NCBI RefSeq assembly: GCF_013385985.1
Contig: NZ_JACAOY010000010.1
Location: 233,071 to 297,070, forward strand
Source: Pseudomonas sp. B6002
GTDB lineage: Bacteria > Pseudomonadota > Gammaproteobacteria > Pseudomonadales > Pseudomonadaceae
Length of the DNA stretch: 64,000 nucleotides
Direction of reading: 5' to 3'
Shown here: positions 27,425 to 35,374 of the stretch, piece after piece
Layout of the letters: the number at the start of each line of letters is the position of its first letter
How positions within the stretch are numbered: the stretch's first letter is position 1
The notes under the pieces: generated by a model
What the model saw: only the letters and a program-made list of their open reading frames with translations
The model's database searches: none
What the model was told of the DNA's origin: nothing
Translations under genes and position numbers: made by a program

Positions 27425-28776
27425 GAACGCTCCCGCTCGGCAAACAGTGCCTGTACAAAGGGTTCGGCTTCAAAGGTGCGCAGGTCATCGATGCCTTCAC
27501 CGACGCCGATATAACGAATCGGCAACCCGAACTGTTTGGCCAGGGCAAAGATCACGCCGCCCTTGGCCGTGCCGTCGAGCTTAGTCAATGCCAGGCCGGT
27601 CAGTTGCACCGTCTGGTTAAATTGCTTGGCCTGGCTGATGGCGTTCTGGCCAGTGCCGGCGTCAAGCACCAGCAACACTTCGTGGGGAGCGTCTGCGTCG
27701 AGCTTGCCGATCACGCGGCGTACTTTCTTCAGCTCTTCCATCAAATTGTCTTTGGTGTGCAGGCGGCCTGCGGTGTCGGCGATCAGCACATCGATGTTAC
27801 GGGCCTTGGCGGCCTGCACGGCATCGAAGATCACGGAGGCGGAATCGGCGCCGGTGTGCTGGGCAATCACCGGGATCTTGTTGCGCTCACCCCAGACTTG
27901 CAGCTGTTCTACGGCAGCGGCACGGAAGGTATCACCGGCCGCCAGCATGACTTTTTTGCCTTCGGACTGCAGCTTCTTGGCCAACTTGCCGATGGTGGTG
28001 GTCTTGCCCGCACCGTTCACGCCCACAACGAGGATCACGAACGGCTTGTTCGGCTTGATCACCAGCGGAGCTTCCACGGGCTTGAGCATCGCGGCCAGCT
28101 CGGCCTGCAGGGATTTGTAGAGGGCGTCGGCGTCGGTCAACTGCTTGCGCGCGACCTTCTGGGTCAGGCTCTGGATGATCACGGCGGTGGCTTCGACACC
28201 CACGTCGGCGGTGAGCAGGCGGGTCTCGATGTCTTCGAGCAGCTCGTCATCAATGACTTTTTTGCCCAGGAACAGGCTGGCCATGCCTTCGCCAATGCTG
28301 GCGCTGGTCTTGCTCAGGCCTTGCTTGAGGCGGGCGAAGAAGCCGGTTTTGCTGGTTTCGGGCGCTGCAACGACGGGCGCAGGCTCGATGACCGCAGGCG
28401 CTGCGGCTTCGACGGCGACAACCACTGGCTCAACCACGGCTGGAATCGGCGGCGTGATGTGTTCGGCCTGCACGTCTTCAACCAGGGCCACCGGTTCTTC
28501 AGCGACCGGCAGCTCCAGCCACGGCTTGGGCTCTGGTTCGGGCTCTGGTGCAGCTTCAACCACGGGCTGCAACACCGGTTCAGCCATCGGCAATACCACT
28601 GGCGCCGGGGTTTCTACGACCGGTTGGGCTTCTACGATGGGCTCAGGGATAGGTTCAGGCTGAACCTGCGGCTGTTCGTCGACGGTTTCCTGCGGCTTTT
28701 TGCGCAGCCATCCGAACAGGCCTTTTTTCTCGCCAGCCGCAGCTGGGGTCTTCTTGTCGTCGTTGGAACCAAACAT
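27421..28776 (-). CDS. ftsY: FtsY, signal recognition particle receptor
   Basis: A 451-residue GTPase that docks the SRP and nascent membrane proteins at the inner membrane. The first about 145 residues are an acidic, Pro/Val/Glu-rich A domain with repeated PVVE/VEP-like words. Then come the N domain (FFARLKQGLSKTSASIGEGM) and the G domain: VVGVNGAGKTTTIGKLAKKL (P-loop), DTAGRLHTKDNLMEEL (G3) and TKLDGTAKGG (G4). It begins the ftsYEX unit. Its leader carries a perfect 9-bp hairpin at 28799-28820. Confidence 0.96.
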   Translation of the reverse strand: MFGSNDDKKTPAAAGEKKGLFGWLRKKPQETVDEQPQVQPEPIPEPIVEAQPVVETPAPVVLPMAEPVLQPVVEAAPEPEPEPKPWLELPVAEEPVALVEDVQAEHITPPIPAVVEPVVVAVEAAAPAVIEPAPVVAAPETSKTGFFARLKQGLSKTSASIGEGMASLFLGKKVIDDELLEDIETRLLTADVGVEATAVIIQSLTQKVARKQLTDADALYKSLQAELAAMLKPVEAPLVIKPNKPFVILVVGVNGAGKTTTIGKLAKKLQSEGKKVMLAAGDTFRAAAVEQLQVWGERNKIPVIAQHTGADSASVIFDAVQAAKARNIDVLIADTAGRLHTKDNLMEELKKVRRVIGKLDADAPHEVLLVLDAGTGQNAISQAKQFNQTVQLTGLALTKLDGTAKGGVIFALAKQFGLPIRYIGVGEGIDDLRTFEAEPFVQALFAERERS

Positions 28777-28798
28777 GGAGACGGCTATCTCAAGGTAG

Positions 28799-28820
28799 CG
28801 ACGCGCCAGCAGGCGCGTCG
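28799..28820 (-). promoter_or_regulatory. Perfect hairpin in the ftsY leader
   Basis: CGACGCGCC and GGCGCGTCG make a 9-bp perfect G+C-rich stem with a four-base loop, ending 22 bases before the ftsY ATG. There is no T-run after it in the direction of ftsY, so it is not an obvious terminator. Confidence 0.5.
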
Positions 28821-29008
28821 GTAAATAAAATTCGATGCGTAACAGACTGTTTTTTAGCCAGCTCGTTCATGCGCAACATTTTGTAAGGCCTAAATAGAGC
28901 CTTAACAGGACAGCCGCAGTGGCCGTTCGTAAATCCGACCAGTATCCTAGCACCTCCTCGCCCGCCGACGCTAAGACCAAGCGGGCAGCCCAACAGGTTT
29001 AAAAACGA

Positions 29009-30364
29009 ATGAATGCTCTAGCCCGCCACGCCGCAGGCCTGCTGTTCAGCACAGTTTGTCTGCCTCTTTCAGCCTTGGCTGCCGACCCACAACCCACCCA
29101 CGAATTCACCCTGGATAACGGCCTCAAGGTGGTCGTGCGCGAAGACCATCGCGCGCCGGTTGTGGTTTCCCAGGTCTGGTACAAGGTCGGTTCGAGCTAC
29201 GAAACCCCGGGCCAGACCGGTTTGTCCCACGCCCTGGAGCACATGATGTTCAAGGGCAGCGCCAAGATCGGCCCCGGCGAAGCCTCGCTGATCCTGCGCG
29301 ACCTGGGCGCCGAAGAAAATGCCTTTACCAGCGACGACTACACCGCCTACTACCAAGTACTGGCCCGTGACCGCCTGGGTGTCGCCTTCGAACTGGAAGC
29401 CGACCGCATGGCCAGCCTGCGCCTGCCGGCCGACGAGTTCAGCCGCGAGATCGAGGTCATCAAGGAAGAACGCCGCCTGCGCACCGACGACAACCCCATG
29501 TCCAAGGCCTACGAGCGCTTCAAGGCCATGGCCTACCCCGCCAGCGGCTACCACACGCCGACCATCGGCTGGATGGCCGACCTGGAACGCATGAAAGTCG
29601 AAGAGCTGCGCCACTGGTACCAATCCTGGTACGTGCCGAACAACGCCACCTTGGTCGTCGTGGGCGATGTCACCCCGGATGAAGTAAAAAAACTGGCCCA
29701 GCGCTACTTTGGCCCGATCCCCAAACGTGACGTGCCACCCGCCAAGGTCCCGCTGGAACTGGCCGAGCCCGGCGAGCGCCTGCTGACCATGCATGTGCAG
29801 ACCCAACTGCCGAGCGTCATTCTCGGCTTCAATGTGCCAGGCCTGGCCACCGCAGAGGACAAGCGCTCGGTGCAAGCCCTGCGCCTGCTCTCCGCCCTGT
29901 TGGATGGCGGTTACAGCGCGCGCATTTCGGAACAGCTGGAGCGTGGTGAAGAGCTGGTCTCGGCCGCCTCCACCAGCTACGACGCCTACACCCGTGGCGA
30001 CAGCCTGTTCACCCTGACCGCCACGCCGAACCAGCAGAAGAAAAAGACCATCGCCCAAGCCGAAGCCGGCCTGTGGCGCCTGCTGGATGAGTTGAAAGCC
30101 AAGCCGCCGACCAACGAGGAGCTGGAGCGTATCCGCGCCCAGGTCATTGCCGGCGTGGTTTACCAGCGCGATTCCATCACCAGCCAGGCCACGGCCATCG
30201 GCTCCCTGGAAACCGTCGGCCTGTCCTGGAAGCTCATGGACACCGAACTGGCTGACCTGCAAAGCGTGACCCCGGAAGACATCCAGAAAGCCGCGCGCAC
30301 TTATTTCACTCGCGAACGCCTCAGCGTCGCCCATGTCCTGCCTGAGGAGACCGCTCATGAGTGA
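29009..30364 (+). CDS. Zinc peptidase of the M16 family (active subunit)
   Basis: A 451-residue exported M16 (pitrilysin-like) peptidase. An N-terminal signal peptide (to about residue 25, LPLSALAADP) precedes the first M16 domain. The zinc motif HxxEH is intact in SHALEHMMFKG, and the distal glutamate is in EIEVIKEERRLRTDDNP. A second M16 fold fills the C-terminal half. It is followed with a four-base overlap by an M16 paralogue that lacks the zinc motif, so the two probably form a heterodimer in the periplasm. Substrate unknown. Confidence 0.9.
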   Translation: MNALARHAAGLLFSTVCLPLSALAADPQPTHEFTLDNGLKVVVREDHRAPVVVSQVWYKVGSSYETPGQTGLSHALEHMMFKGSAKIGPGEASLILRDLGAEENAFTSDDYTAYYQVLARDRLGVAFELEADRMASLRLPADEFSREIEVIKEERRLRTDDNPMSKAYERFKAMAYPASGYHTPTIGWMADLERMKVEELRHWYQSWYVPNNATLVVVGDVTPDEVKKLAQRYFGPIPKRDVPPAKVPLELAEPGERLLTMHVQTQLPSVILGFNVPGLATAEDKRSVQALRLLSALLDGGYSARISEQLERGEELVSAASTSYDAYTRGDSLFTLTATPNQQKKKTIAQAEAGLWRLLDELKAKPPTNEELERIRAQVIAGVVYQRDSITSQATAIGSLETVGLSWKLMDTELADLQSVTPEDIQKAARTYFTRERLSVAHVLPEETAHE

Positions 30365-31847
30365 TCGCAAAAGCAGCCGCCTGATCTTCCCCGGCCTGGT
30401 CGTGGTCACCCTGATCGCGGCGAGCGCCGTGTATTTCCTGCGCCCGAGCGAATCCGTGGCCAGCCCGGCGCTGGAAAAAGCCCAATCGGCCAACAAGCTG
30501 CAATCCCTGGCAGAGCTGGACGGCAAGGCGCCGACCAACCGCAAGCTCGACGTGCAAACCTGGACCACTGCCGAGGGTGCCAAGGTGCTGTTCGTCGAGG
30601 CCCACGAACTGCCGATGTTCGACATGCGCATCCTGTTCGCGGCCGGCAGCAGCCAGGACGGCAACGTCCCGGGCCTGGCGCTGATGACCAACGCCATGCT
30701 CAACGAAGGCGTGCCGGGCAAGGATGTCAGCCAGATCGCCAGTGGCTTTGAAGGCCTGGGCGCCGATTTTGGCAATGGCGCCTACCGCGACATGGCGCTG
30801 GTGTCCCTGCGCAGCCTGAGCGACAGCAACAAGCGCGACGCCGCGCTGGCGCTGTTTGACCAGGTGATCGGCAAGCCGACGTTCCCGGCCGATTCCCTGG
30901 CGCGGATCAAGAACCAGATCCTGGCGGGCTTCGAGTACCAGAAACAGAACCCCGGCAAGCTGGCGAGCCTGGAGCTGTTCAAGCGCCTGTATGGCGACCA
31001 CCCGTACGCTCATCCGAGCGAGGGCACGCCCCAGAGCGTTCCCGCGATTACCCTGGCGCAGTTGCAGGCGTTCCACGCCAAGGCCTATGCCGCCGGCAAC
31101 GCCGTGATCGCCGTGGTCGGCGACCTTACCCGCGCCGAGGCCGAAGCCATGACCGCCAAGGTCTCGGCCTCGCTGCCCAAAGGCCCGGCCCTGGCGAAGA
31201 TTGCCCAGCCTGCCGAGCCCAAGGCCGGCCTAAGCCATATCGAGTTCCCGTCCAAGCAGACCCACCTGCTGTTCGCCCAACTGGGCATCGACCGCGCCGA
31301 CCCGGATTACGCCGCGTTGTCCCTGGGCAACCAGATCCTCGGCGGCGGCGGCTTCGGCACCCGCTTGATGAGCGAAGTGCGCGAGAAACGCGGCCTGACC
31401 TACGGCGTGTACTCCGGCTTCTCGCCGATGCAGGTGCGCGGCCCGTTCATGATCCAGCTGCAGACCCGCGCCGAAATGAGCGGCGGCACCCTGCGCCTGG
31501 TGGAGGATGTGCTGGCCGATTACCTCAAGAACGGCCCGACCCAGAAGGAACTGGACGACGCCAAGCGCGAGCTGGCGGGCAGCTTCCCGCTGTCCACCGC
31601 CAGCAACGCCGACATCGTCGGGCAGTTGGGCGCCATGGGTTTCTATAACCTGCCGCTGAGCTATCTTGAGGATTTCATGAAACAATCCCAGGCCCTGACC
31701 GTAGAGCAGGTCAAGGCTGCAATGAATAAACACTTGAGCGCCGACAAGATGGTCATCGTGACCGCCGGCCCGACGATTGCGCAAAAGCCACTACCGCCCC
31801 CCACTGATAAACCCGCCGAGCAGCCGCTCGGGGTTCCGGAGCATTAA
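30357..31847 (+). CDS. M16-family protein, probably catalytically inactive partner
   Basis: A 496-residue M16 paralogue with an N-terminal membrane anchor or signal (LIFPGLVVVTLIAASAVYFL). Where the active partner has HxxEH, this one reads ALMTNAMLNEGVPG, with neither histidine nor the catalytic glutamate, so it should not bind zinc. The C-terminal domain keeps a good M16 core, with GGGGFGTRLMSEVREKRGLTYG-like sequence (R-x7-Y loop that binds substrate). This split of active and inactive halves is like other bacterial M16B pairs. The start at 30357 overlaps the upstream gene; stop overlaps rsmD. Confidence 0.88.
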   Translation: MSDRKSSRLIFPGLVVVTLIAASAVYFLRPSESVASPALEKAQSANKLQSLAELDGKAPTNRKLDVQTWTTAEGAKVLFVEAHELPMFDMRILFAAGSSQDGNVPGLALMTNAMLNEGVPGKDVSQIASGFEGLGADFGNGAYRDMALVSLRSLSDSNKRDAALALFDQVIGKPTFPADSLARIKNQILAGFEYQKQNPGKLASLELFKRLYGDHPYAHPSEGTPQSVPAITLAQLQAFHAKAYAAGNAVIAVVGDLTRAEAEAMTAKVSASLPKGPALAKIAQPAEPKAGLSHIEFPSKQTHLLFAQLGIDRADPDYAALSLGNQILGGGGFGTRLMSEVREKRGLTYGVYSGFSPMQVRGPFMIQLQTRAEMSGGTLRLVEDVLADYLKNGPTQKELDDAKRELAGSFPLSTASNADIVGQLGAMGFYNLPLSYLEDFMKQSQALTVEQVKAAMNKHLSADKMVIVTAGPTIAQKPLPPPTDKPAEQPLGVPEH

Positions 31848-32455
31848 TGGCCAGTTCATCTCGCCCGAAAAAACCTGTCCACAACGTGCATAACGGTGTG
31901 GGCCAGCTGCGCATCATTGGCGGCGAATGGCGCAGCCGCAAGCTGAGCTTCCCCGACGTGGTGGGCCTGCGCCCCACGCCGGACCGCGTGCGCGAAACCC
32001 TATTCAACTGGCTCGCGCCGTACATTGCGGACGCCAAGGTGCTGGACCCGTTCGCGGGCAGCGGTGCGCTGTTCCTGGAAGCACTGTCCCGTGGCGCCGC
32101 CCTGGGCCAGGCGCTGGACGCCAGCAATGTGGCGGTTTCCAGCCTCAAGGAACACCTGGGCACCCTGCGCTGCACCACCGGCCAGGTACAGACCGCCGAC
32201 GCCCTGCGCTACCTGGAAACCCAGCCGGCCAGCGAGTTCGACGTGGTGTTCCTCGACCCGCCGTTCAACCAGAACCTGCTGCCGACCGTCTGCGCGCTGC
32301 TGGAAGAACGCCAATGGCTGGCGCCGGATTCGTGGATCTACACTGAAAGCGAAACCGCGCCCTCGACCCTGGGCTTGCCCGGCACCTGGCGCTTGCACCG
32401 CGAGCAAAAGTCCGGCCGCGTCTACTACGCGCTGTGGCAACGCAGCATCGCTTGA
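31847..32455 (+). CDS. rsmD: 16S rRNA (guanine966-N2)-methyltransferase RsmD
   Basis: A 202-residue SAM enzyme that makes m2G966 in 16S rRNA. Motifs are LRIIGGEWRSRKLSFPD, the early GLRPTPDRVRETLFNWL, SAM-binding LDPFAGSGALFLEALSRGA and the catalytic DPPF in VVFLDPPFNQNLLP. Its ATG shares one base with the stop of the M16 gene, so it belongs to that transcript. A REP pair begins right at the stop. Confidence 0.94.
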   Translation: MASSSRPKKPVHNVHNGVGQLRIIGGEWRSRKLSFPDVVGLRPTPDRVRETLFNWLAPYIADAKVLDPFAGSGALFLEALSRGAALGQALDASNVAVSSLKEHLGTLRCTTGQVQTADALRYLETQPASEFDVVFLDPPFNQNLLPTVCALLEERQWLAPDSWIYTESETAPSTLGLPGTWRLHREQKSGRVYYALWQRSIA

Positions 32456-32569
32456 CTGTAGTGAGCGGGCTTGCCCCGCGCCAGGGGAACCGCGGTGCTT
32501 CAGAAAATCCGAGGTGCCTGGGTTTAGGGAGCGGCGCCCCCGGCGCGGGGCAAGCCCGCTCACTACAAG
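32456..32569. repeat. REP pair (convergent), TAGTGAGCGGG type
   Basis: Arms read TGTAGTGAGCGGGCTTGCCC and its complement, a different family from the other REPs here, with an inner GCGCCAGGGG/CCCCCGGCGC region. The spacer holds two more short inverted words (ACCGCGGT and CCGAGGTGCC). Confidence 0.85.
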
Positions 32570-32591
32570 TGTGTTCGCCATAGAGACATTG

Positions 32592-33596
32592 ATGAAACCT
32601 TCCGCCGACCTGTTTAAACCCGCCTTCGGCCTCGGCAACCCTCACCTGCAAACCTTGTGGGGACCGTTGTGGCGCCCCACCACCCACATTGAACGCCAGC
32701 GCGAACGCCTTTGGCTGGACGACGGTGACTTCCTCGACCTCGACTGGCACGGCCCTCACGATGCGCAAGCGCCGTTGGTGCTGGTGTTGCACGGTCTGAC
32801 CGGCTCGTCCAATTCGCCCTACGTGGCCGGGCTGCAAAAAGCCTTGGCCACTCAAGGTTGGGCCAGCGCCGCGTTGAACTGGCGTGGGTGTTCGGGAGAG
32901 CCCAACCTGTTGGCGCGCAGCTATCACTCGGGCGCCAGCGAAGACCTGGCCGCCGCAATTGCCCATCTGCGCACCAAGCGGCCGCTGGCGCCGTTGTATG
33001 CCGTCGGGTATTCGCTGGGCGGCAACGTGCTGCTCAAGCATTTGGGCGAGACGGGCGAGGCGTCGGGGTTGCAAGGAGCGGCGGCAGTGTCGGTACCGTT
33101 TCGCCTGGACCAGTGCGCCGATCGCATCGGGCTGGGCTTTTCGCGGGTGTACCAGAAGCACTTCATGCGCGAGATGCTGGCGTACATACGCGTCAAGCAG
33201 AGCCGCTTTGAGCAGGATGGCCGGGCGGACGGGCTCAAGACCCTGGAAGACCTTGGCTCATTGGAGAAGATGCGCACGTTTTGGGATTTCGATGGCCGGG
33301 TCACCGCGCCGCTGCACGGCTTCCTGAGTGCCGAGGACTATTACCGCCGCGCGTCGAGCCGTTATTACCTGGGGGCAATTCGTACGCCGACCCTGATTAT
33401 CCAGGCAGCGGATGACCCGTTTGTGTTTGCCCACAGCTTGCCCGAGGCGAGTGAACTGTCGGCGTGCACCGAGTTTGAGCTGCTGGCCAAGGGTGGGCAT
33501 GTGGGGTTTGTCGACGGTTCGCTCAAACGCCCCGGTTATTATCTGGAGCGCCGTATTCCTGCCTGGCTACTGACACAATACAAACCACCCCTGTAG
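32592..33596 (+). CDS. Alpha/beta hydrolase, YheT family
   Basis: A 334-residue alpha/beta-hydrolase of the YheT/UPF0017 type, probably an esterase. The entry motif is FGLGNPHLQTLWGPLWRP, the oxyanion loop VLHGLTGSSNSPYV, the nucleophile AVGYSLGGNVLLKHLGE, the aspartate in QAADDPFV and the histidine in LAKGGHVGFVDG. Start at 32592 (MKPSADLFKP) matches family length. It stands between two REP elements. Confidence 0.87.
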   Translation: MKPSADLFKPAFGLGNPHLQTLWGPLWRPTTHIERQRERLWLDDGDFLDLDWHGPHDAQAPLVLVLHGLTGSSNSPYVAGLQKALATQGWASAALNWRGCSGEPNLLARSYHSGASEDLAAAIAHLRTKRPLAPLYAVGYSLGGNVLLKHLGETGEASGLQGAAAVSVPFRLDQCADRIGLGFSRVYQKHFMREMLAYIRVKQSRFEQDGRADGLKTLEDLGSLEKMRTFWDFDGRVTAPLHGFLSAEDYYRRASSRYYLGAIRTPTLIIQAADDPFVFAHSLPEASELSACTEFELLAKGGHVGFVDGSLKRPGYYLERRIPAWLLTQYKPPL

Positions 33597-33664
33597 GAGC
33601 CCGGCTTGCCGGCGATGGCGCCCGTGAGACCGCCATCGCCGGCAAGCCGGGCTCCTACAGGGGT
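33587..33664. repeat. REP pair (convergent), GTAGGAGCCCGG type
   Basis: Nearly perfect long inverted repeat: ACCCCTGTAGGAGCCCGGCT on the left and its exact complement on the right, with a short spacer. It begins at the hydrolase stop and ends beside the sseA stop. Confidence 0.9.
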
Positions 33665-33668
33665 GTGT

Positions 33669-34523
33669 TTAGTCGCCGGTTGCGATGGTTCTGTTTGGAT
33701 CGGTAATCCACTCACTCCACGACCCTGCATACAACTTGCCCAACGGGTAACCCGCCAGGCTCAGGGCGAACAGGTTGTGGCACGCCGTGACGCCCGAACC
33801 GCAATACGCCACCAGCTCATCCGGCGAGCGCCCCTGTAGTTGCGCGGCGAAGCGCTGCTTGAGTTGTTCGGCCGGCAGGAAGCGCCCATCACTGCCCAGG
33901 TTTTCAGTGAACGCCGCACATTGCGCGCCCGGAATATGGCCGGCGACCGGGTCGATAGGCTCCACGTCGCCACGAAACCGCGCCTGGGCCCGGGCATCGA
34001 GCAAGGTCAGGCCCGGTTGGCCCAGGCGTTTTTGCAGGTGTTCGGCGTCCAGCACCAGGTGGTTGTCCGGCGTGCCGGCAAACGTACCGGGCTCGATCAC
34101 CGGTGCGTCCAGGCTCAGCGGGAACCCTGCGCTGTGCCAGGCCTTGAGGCCACCGTCCAGCACAAACACGCCCTCGCGCTTGCCCAGCCAGGCCAGCAAC
34201 CACCAGGCGCGGGCGGCATAGGCGCCGGGGCCGTCGTCATACAGCACGATGTCGGTGTCGTCGGTGATGCCCCAGGCGCGCAATTGTCGAACCAGAGCAT
34301 CGGCAGCAGGCAGCGGGTGACGACCGGTCACACCCTTGGTCACCGGGCCACTGAGGTGGCGCTCCAAATCAGCATACTGCGCGCCGTCGATATGCCCTTC
34401 GGCATAGCTGCACAGCCCGTAGTCCGGGTCTTCCAGGGCAAAGCGGCAGTCGAGGATCACCCATCCACCGGCCTTCTGGCGCTCGGCCAGTTGCTGGGGG
34501 CTGATCAATTGGGCAAGCGGCAT
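33669..34523 (-). CDS. sseA: 3-mercaptopyruvate / thiosulfate sulfurtransferase
   Basis: A 284-residue enzyme with two rhodanese domains. The first (GGWVILDCRFALEDPDYG onward) is inactive; the second has the catalytic cysteine in the loop VAYCGSGVTACHN. CGSGVTA is the loop usual for mercaptopyruvate sulfurtransferases, as against the CRxGxx loop of thiosulfate rhodaneses. It transfers sulfur to thiols or cyanide. It is next to a TetR gene on the same strand, 33 bases apart. Confidence 0.88.
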   Translation of the reverse strand: MPLAQLISPQQLAERQKAGGWVILDCRFALEDPDYGLCSYAEGHIDGAQYADLERHLSGPVTKGVTGRHPLPAADALVRQLRAWGITDDTDIVLYDDGPGAYAARAWWLLAWLGKREGVFVLDGGLKAWHSAGFPLSLDAPVIEPGTFAGTPDNHLVLDAEHLQKRLGQPGLTLLDARAQARFRGDVEPIDPVAGHIPGAQCAAFTENLGSDGRFLPAEQLKQRFAAQLQGRSPDELVAYCGSGVTACHNLFALSLAGYPLGKLYAGSWSEWITDPNRTIATGD

Positions 34524-34556
34524 GACGGACTCCTGTGAACAGATTCGGGAAAGGTC

Positions 34557-35228
34557 CTACTTCACTTCTTCCAGTGCCTGGTTCAACGGCACGTAAAACT
34601 CTTTGAACAGGGCATCCACCGCCTCTTTCGCCTGGGGCGTGACGAAACCTGCTTCCAGTACCAACACCTGATACACCCCACGCTTGATCGCCTCAGCGCT
34701 CAAATGGGTGGAATTTTCGTTGGTGGTGCACAAAAAACGCACCCAGGAGGTGAGGATGATCCAGGCATTGAGGGTTAGGGCCTCGGTTTGCACCGGGTCC
34801 ATATTGAGGATCCCCGCGTCGACAAACCCTTGATAGATAGCACCGCCCTGGGTCAGGCAGCGCTGGGAAAAACGCCGGTAACCGGTGGCCAGCTCCGGGT
34901 CGCTTTCCAGCAGGTGTTCGAGGTCACGGTGCAGGAAACGGTAGCGCCACATGCCGGCCAGCACGGCTTGCAGGTAGAAGCGTTTGTCTTCGACGGTGAC
35001 GGCGCGGCCCTGGGGCGGGCGCAGGAAACTGTCCACCAGGGCTTCGTATTCACGAAACAGCACGGCGATGATCGCCTGCTTGTTGGGGAAGTGGTAGTAC
35101 AGGTTGCCCGGGGAGATTTCCATATGGGCAGCAATATGGTTGGTGCTGACACTGCGCTCGCCCTGCTGGTTAAAAAGCTCCAGGCTGGTTTGCACAATGC
35201 GCTCGCTGGTCTTTACTCGTGGTGCCAT
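34557..35228 (-). CDS. TetR-family transcriptional regulator
   Basis: A 223-residue repressor-like protein. The N-terminal helix-turn-helix is VSTNHIAAHMEISPGNLYYHF with the NLYYHFPNKQAI recognition helix; the remaining about 150 residues are the helical ligand domain (TetR_C family unclear). It is divergent from the aldehyde dehydrogenase gene, and the shared 146-base gap holds a palindrome inside a TTGACA promoter, so it most likely represses that gene and possibly the downstream GMC oxidoreductase. The ligand is unknown; an aldehyde or alcohol is a guess. Confidence 0.88.
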   Translation of the reverse strand: MAPRVKTSERIVQTSLELFNQQGERSVSTNHIAAHMEISPGNLYYHFPNKQAIIAVLFREYEALVDSFLRPPQGRAVTVEDKRFYLQAVLAGMWRYRFLHRDLEHLLESDPELATGYRRFSQRCLTQGGAIYQGFVDAGILNMDPVQTEALTLNAWIILTSWVRFLCTTNENSTHLSAEAIKRGVYQVLVLEAGFVTPQAKEAVDALFKEFYVPLNQALEEVK

Positions 35229-35311
35229 AGGGAATCAGCTTCTGTACACGTGAAGGGGCATCTTACGGCCTATCCTTGCCGGGATAAATCCACATGTTGC
35301 TGCAATGTTAT

Positions 35312-35340
35312 TTGACAATTTAGAGCAATGACTCTAATAA
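35312..35340 (+). promoter_or_regulatory. Promoter with overlapping palindromic operator, before the aldehyde dehydrogenase
   Basis: A perfect -35 TTGACA (35312-35317) is followed after 17 bases by TAATAA (35335-35340). Between them is the perfect inverted repeat TTAGAG-N6-CTCTAA (35320-35337). A dimeric TetR protein bound here would block polymerase. Confidence 0.6.
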
Positions 35341-35374
35341 ATGAACCATTCAAATAACAATTGGGAACTGCACC

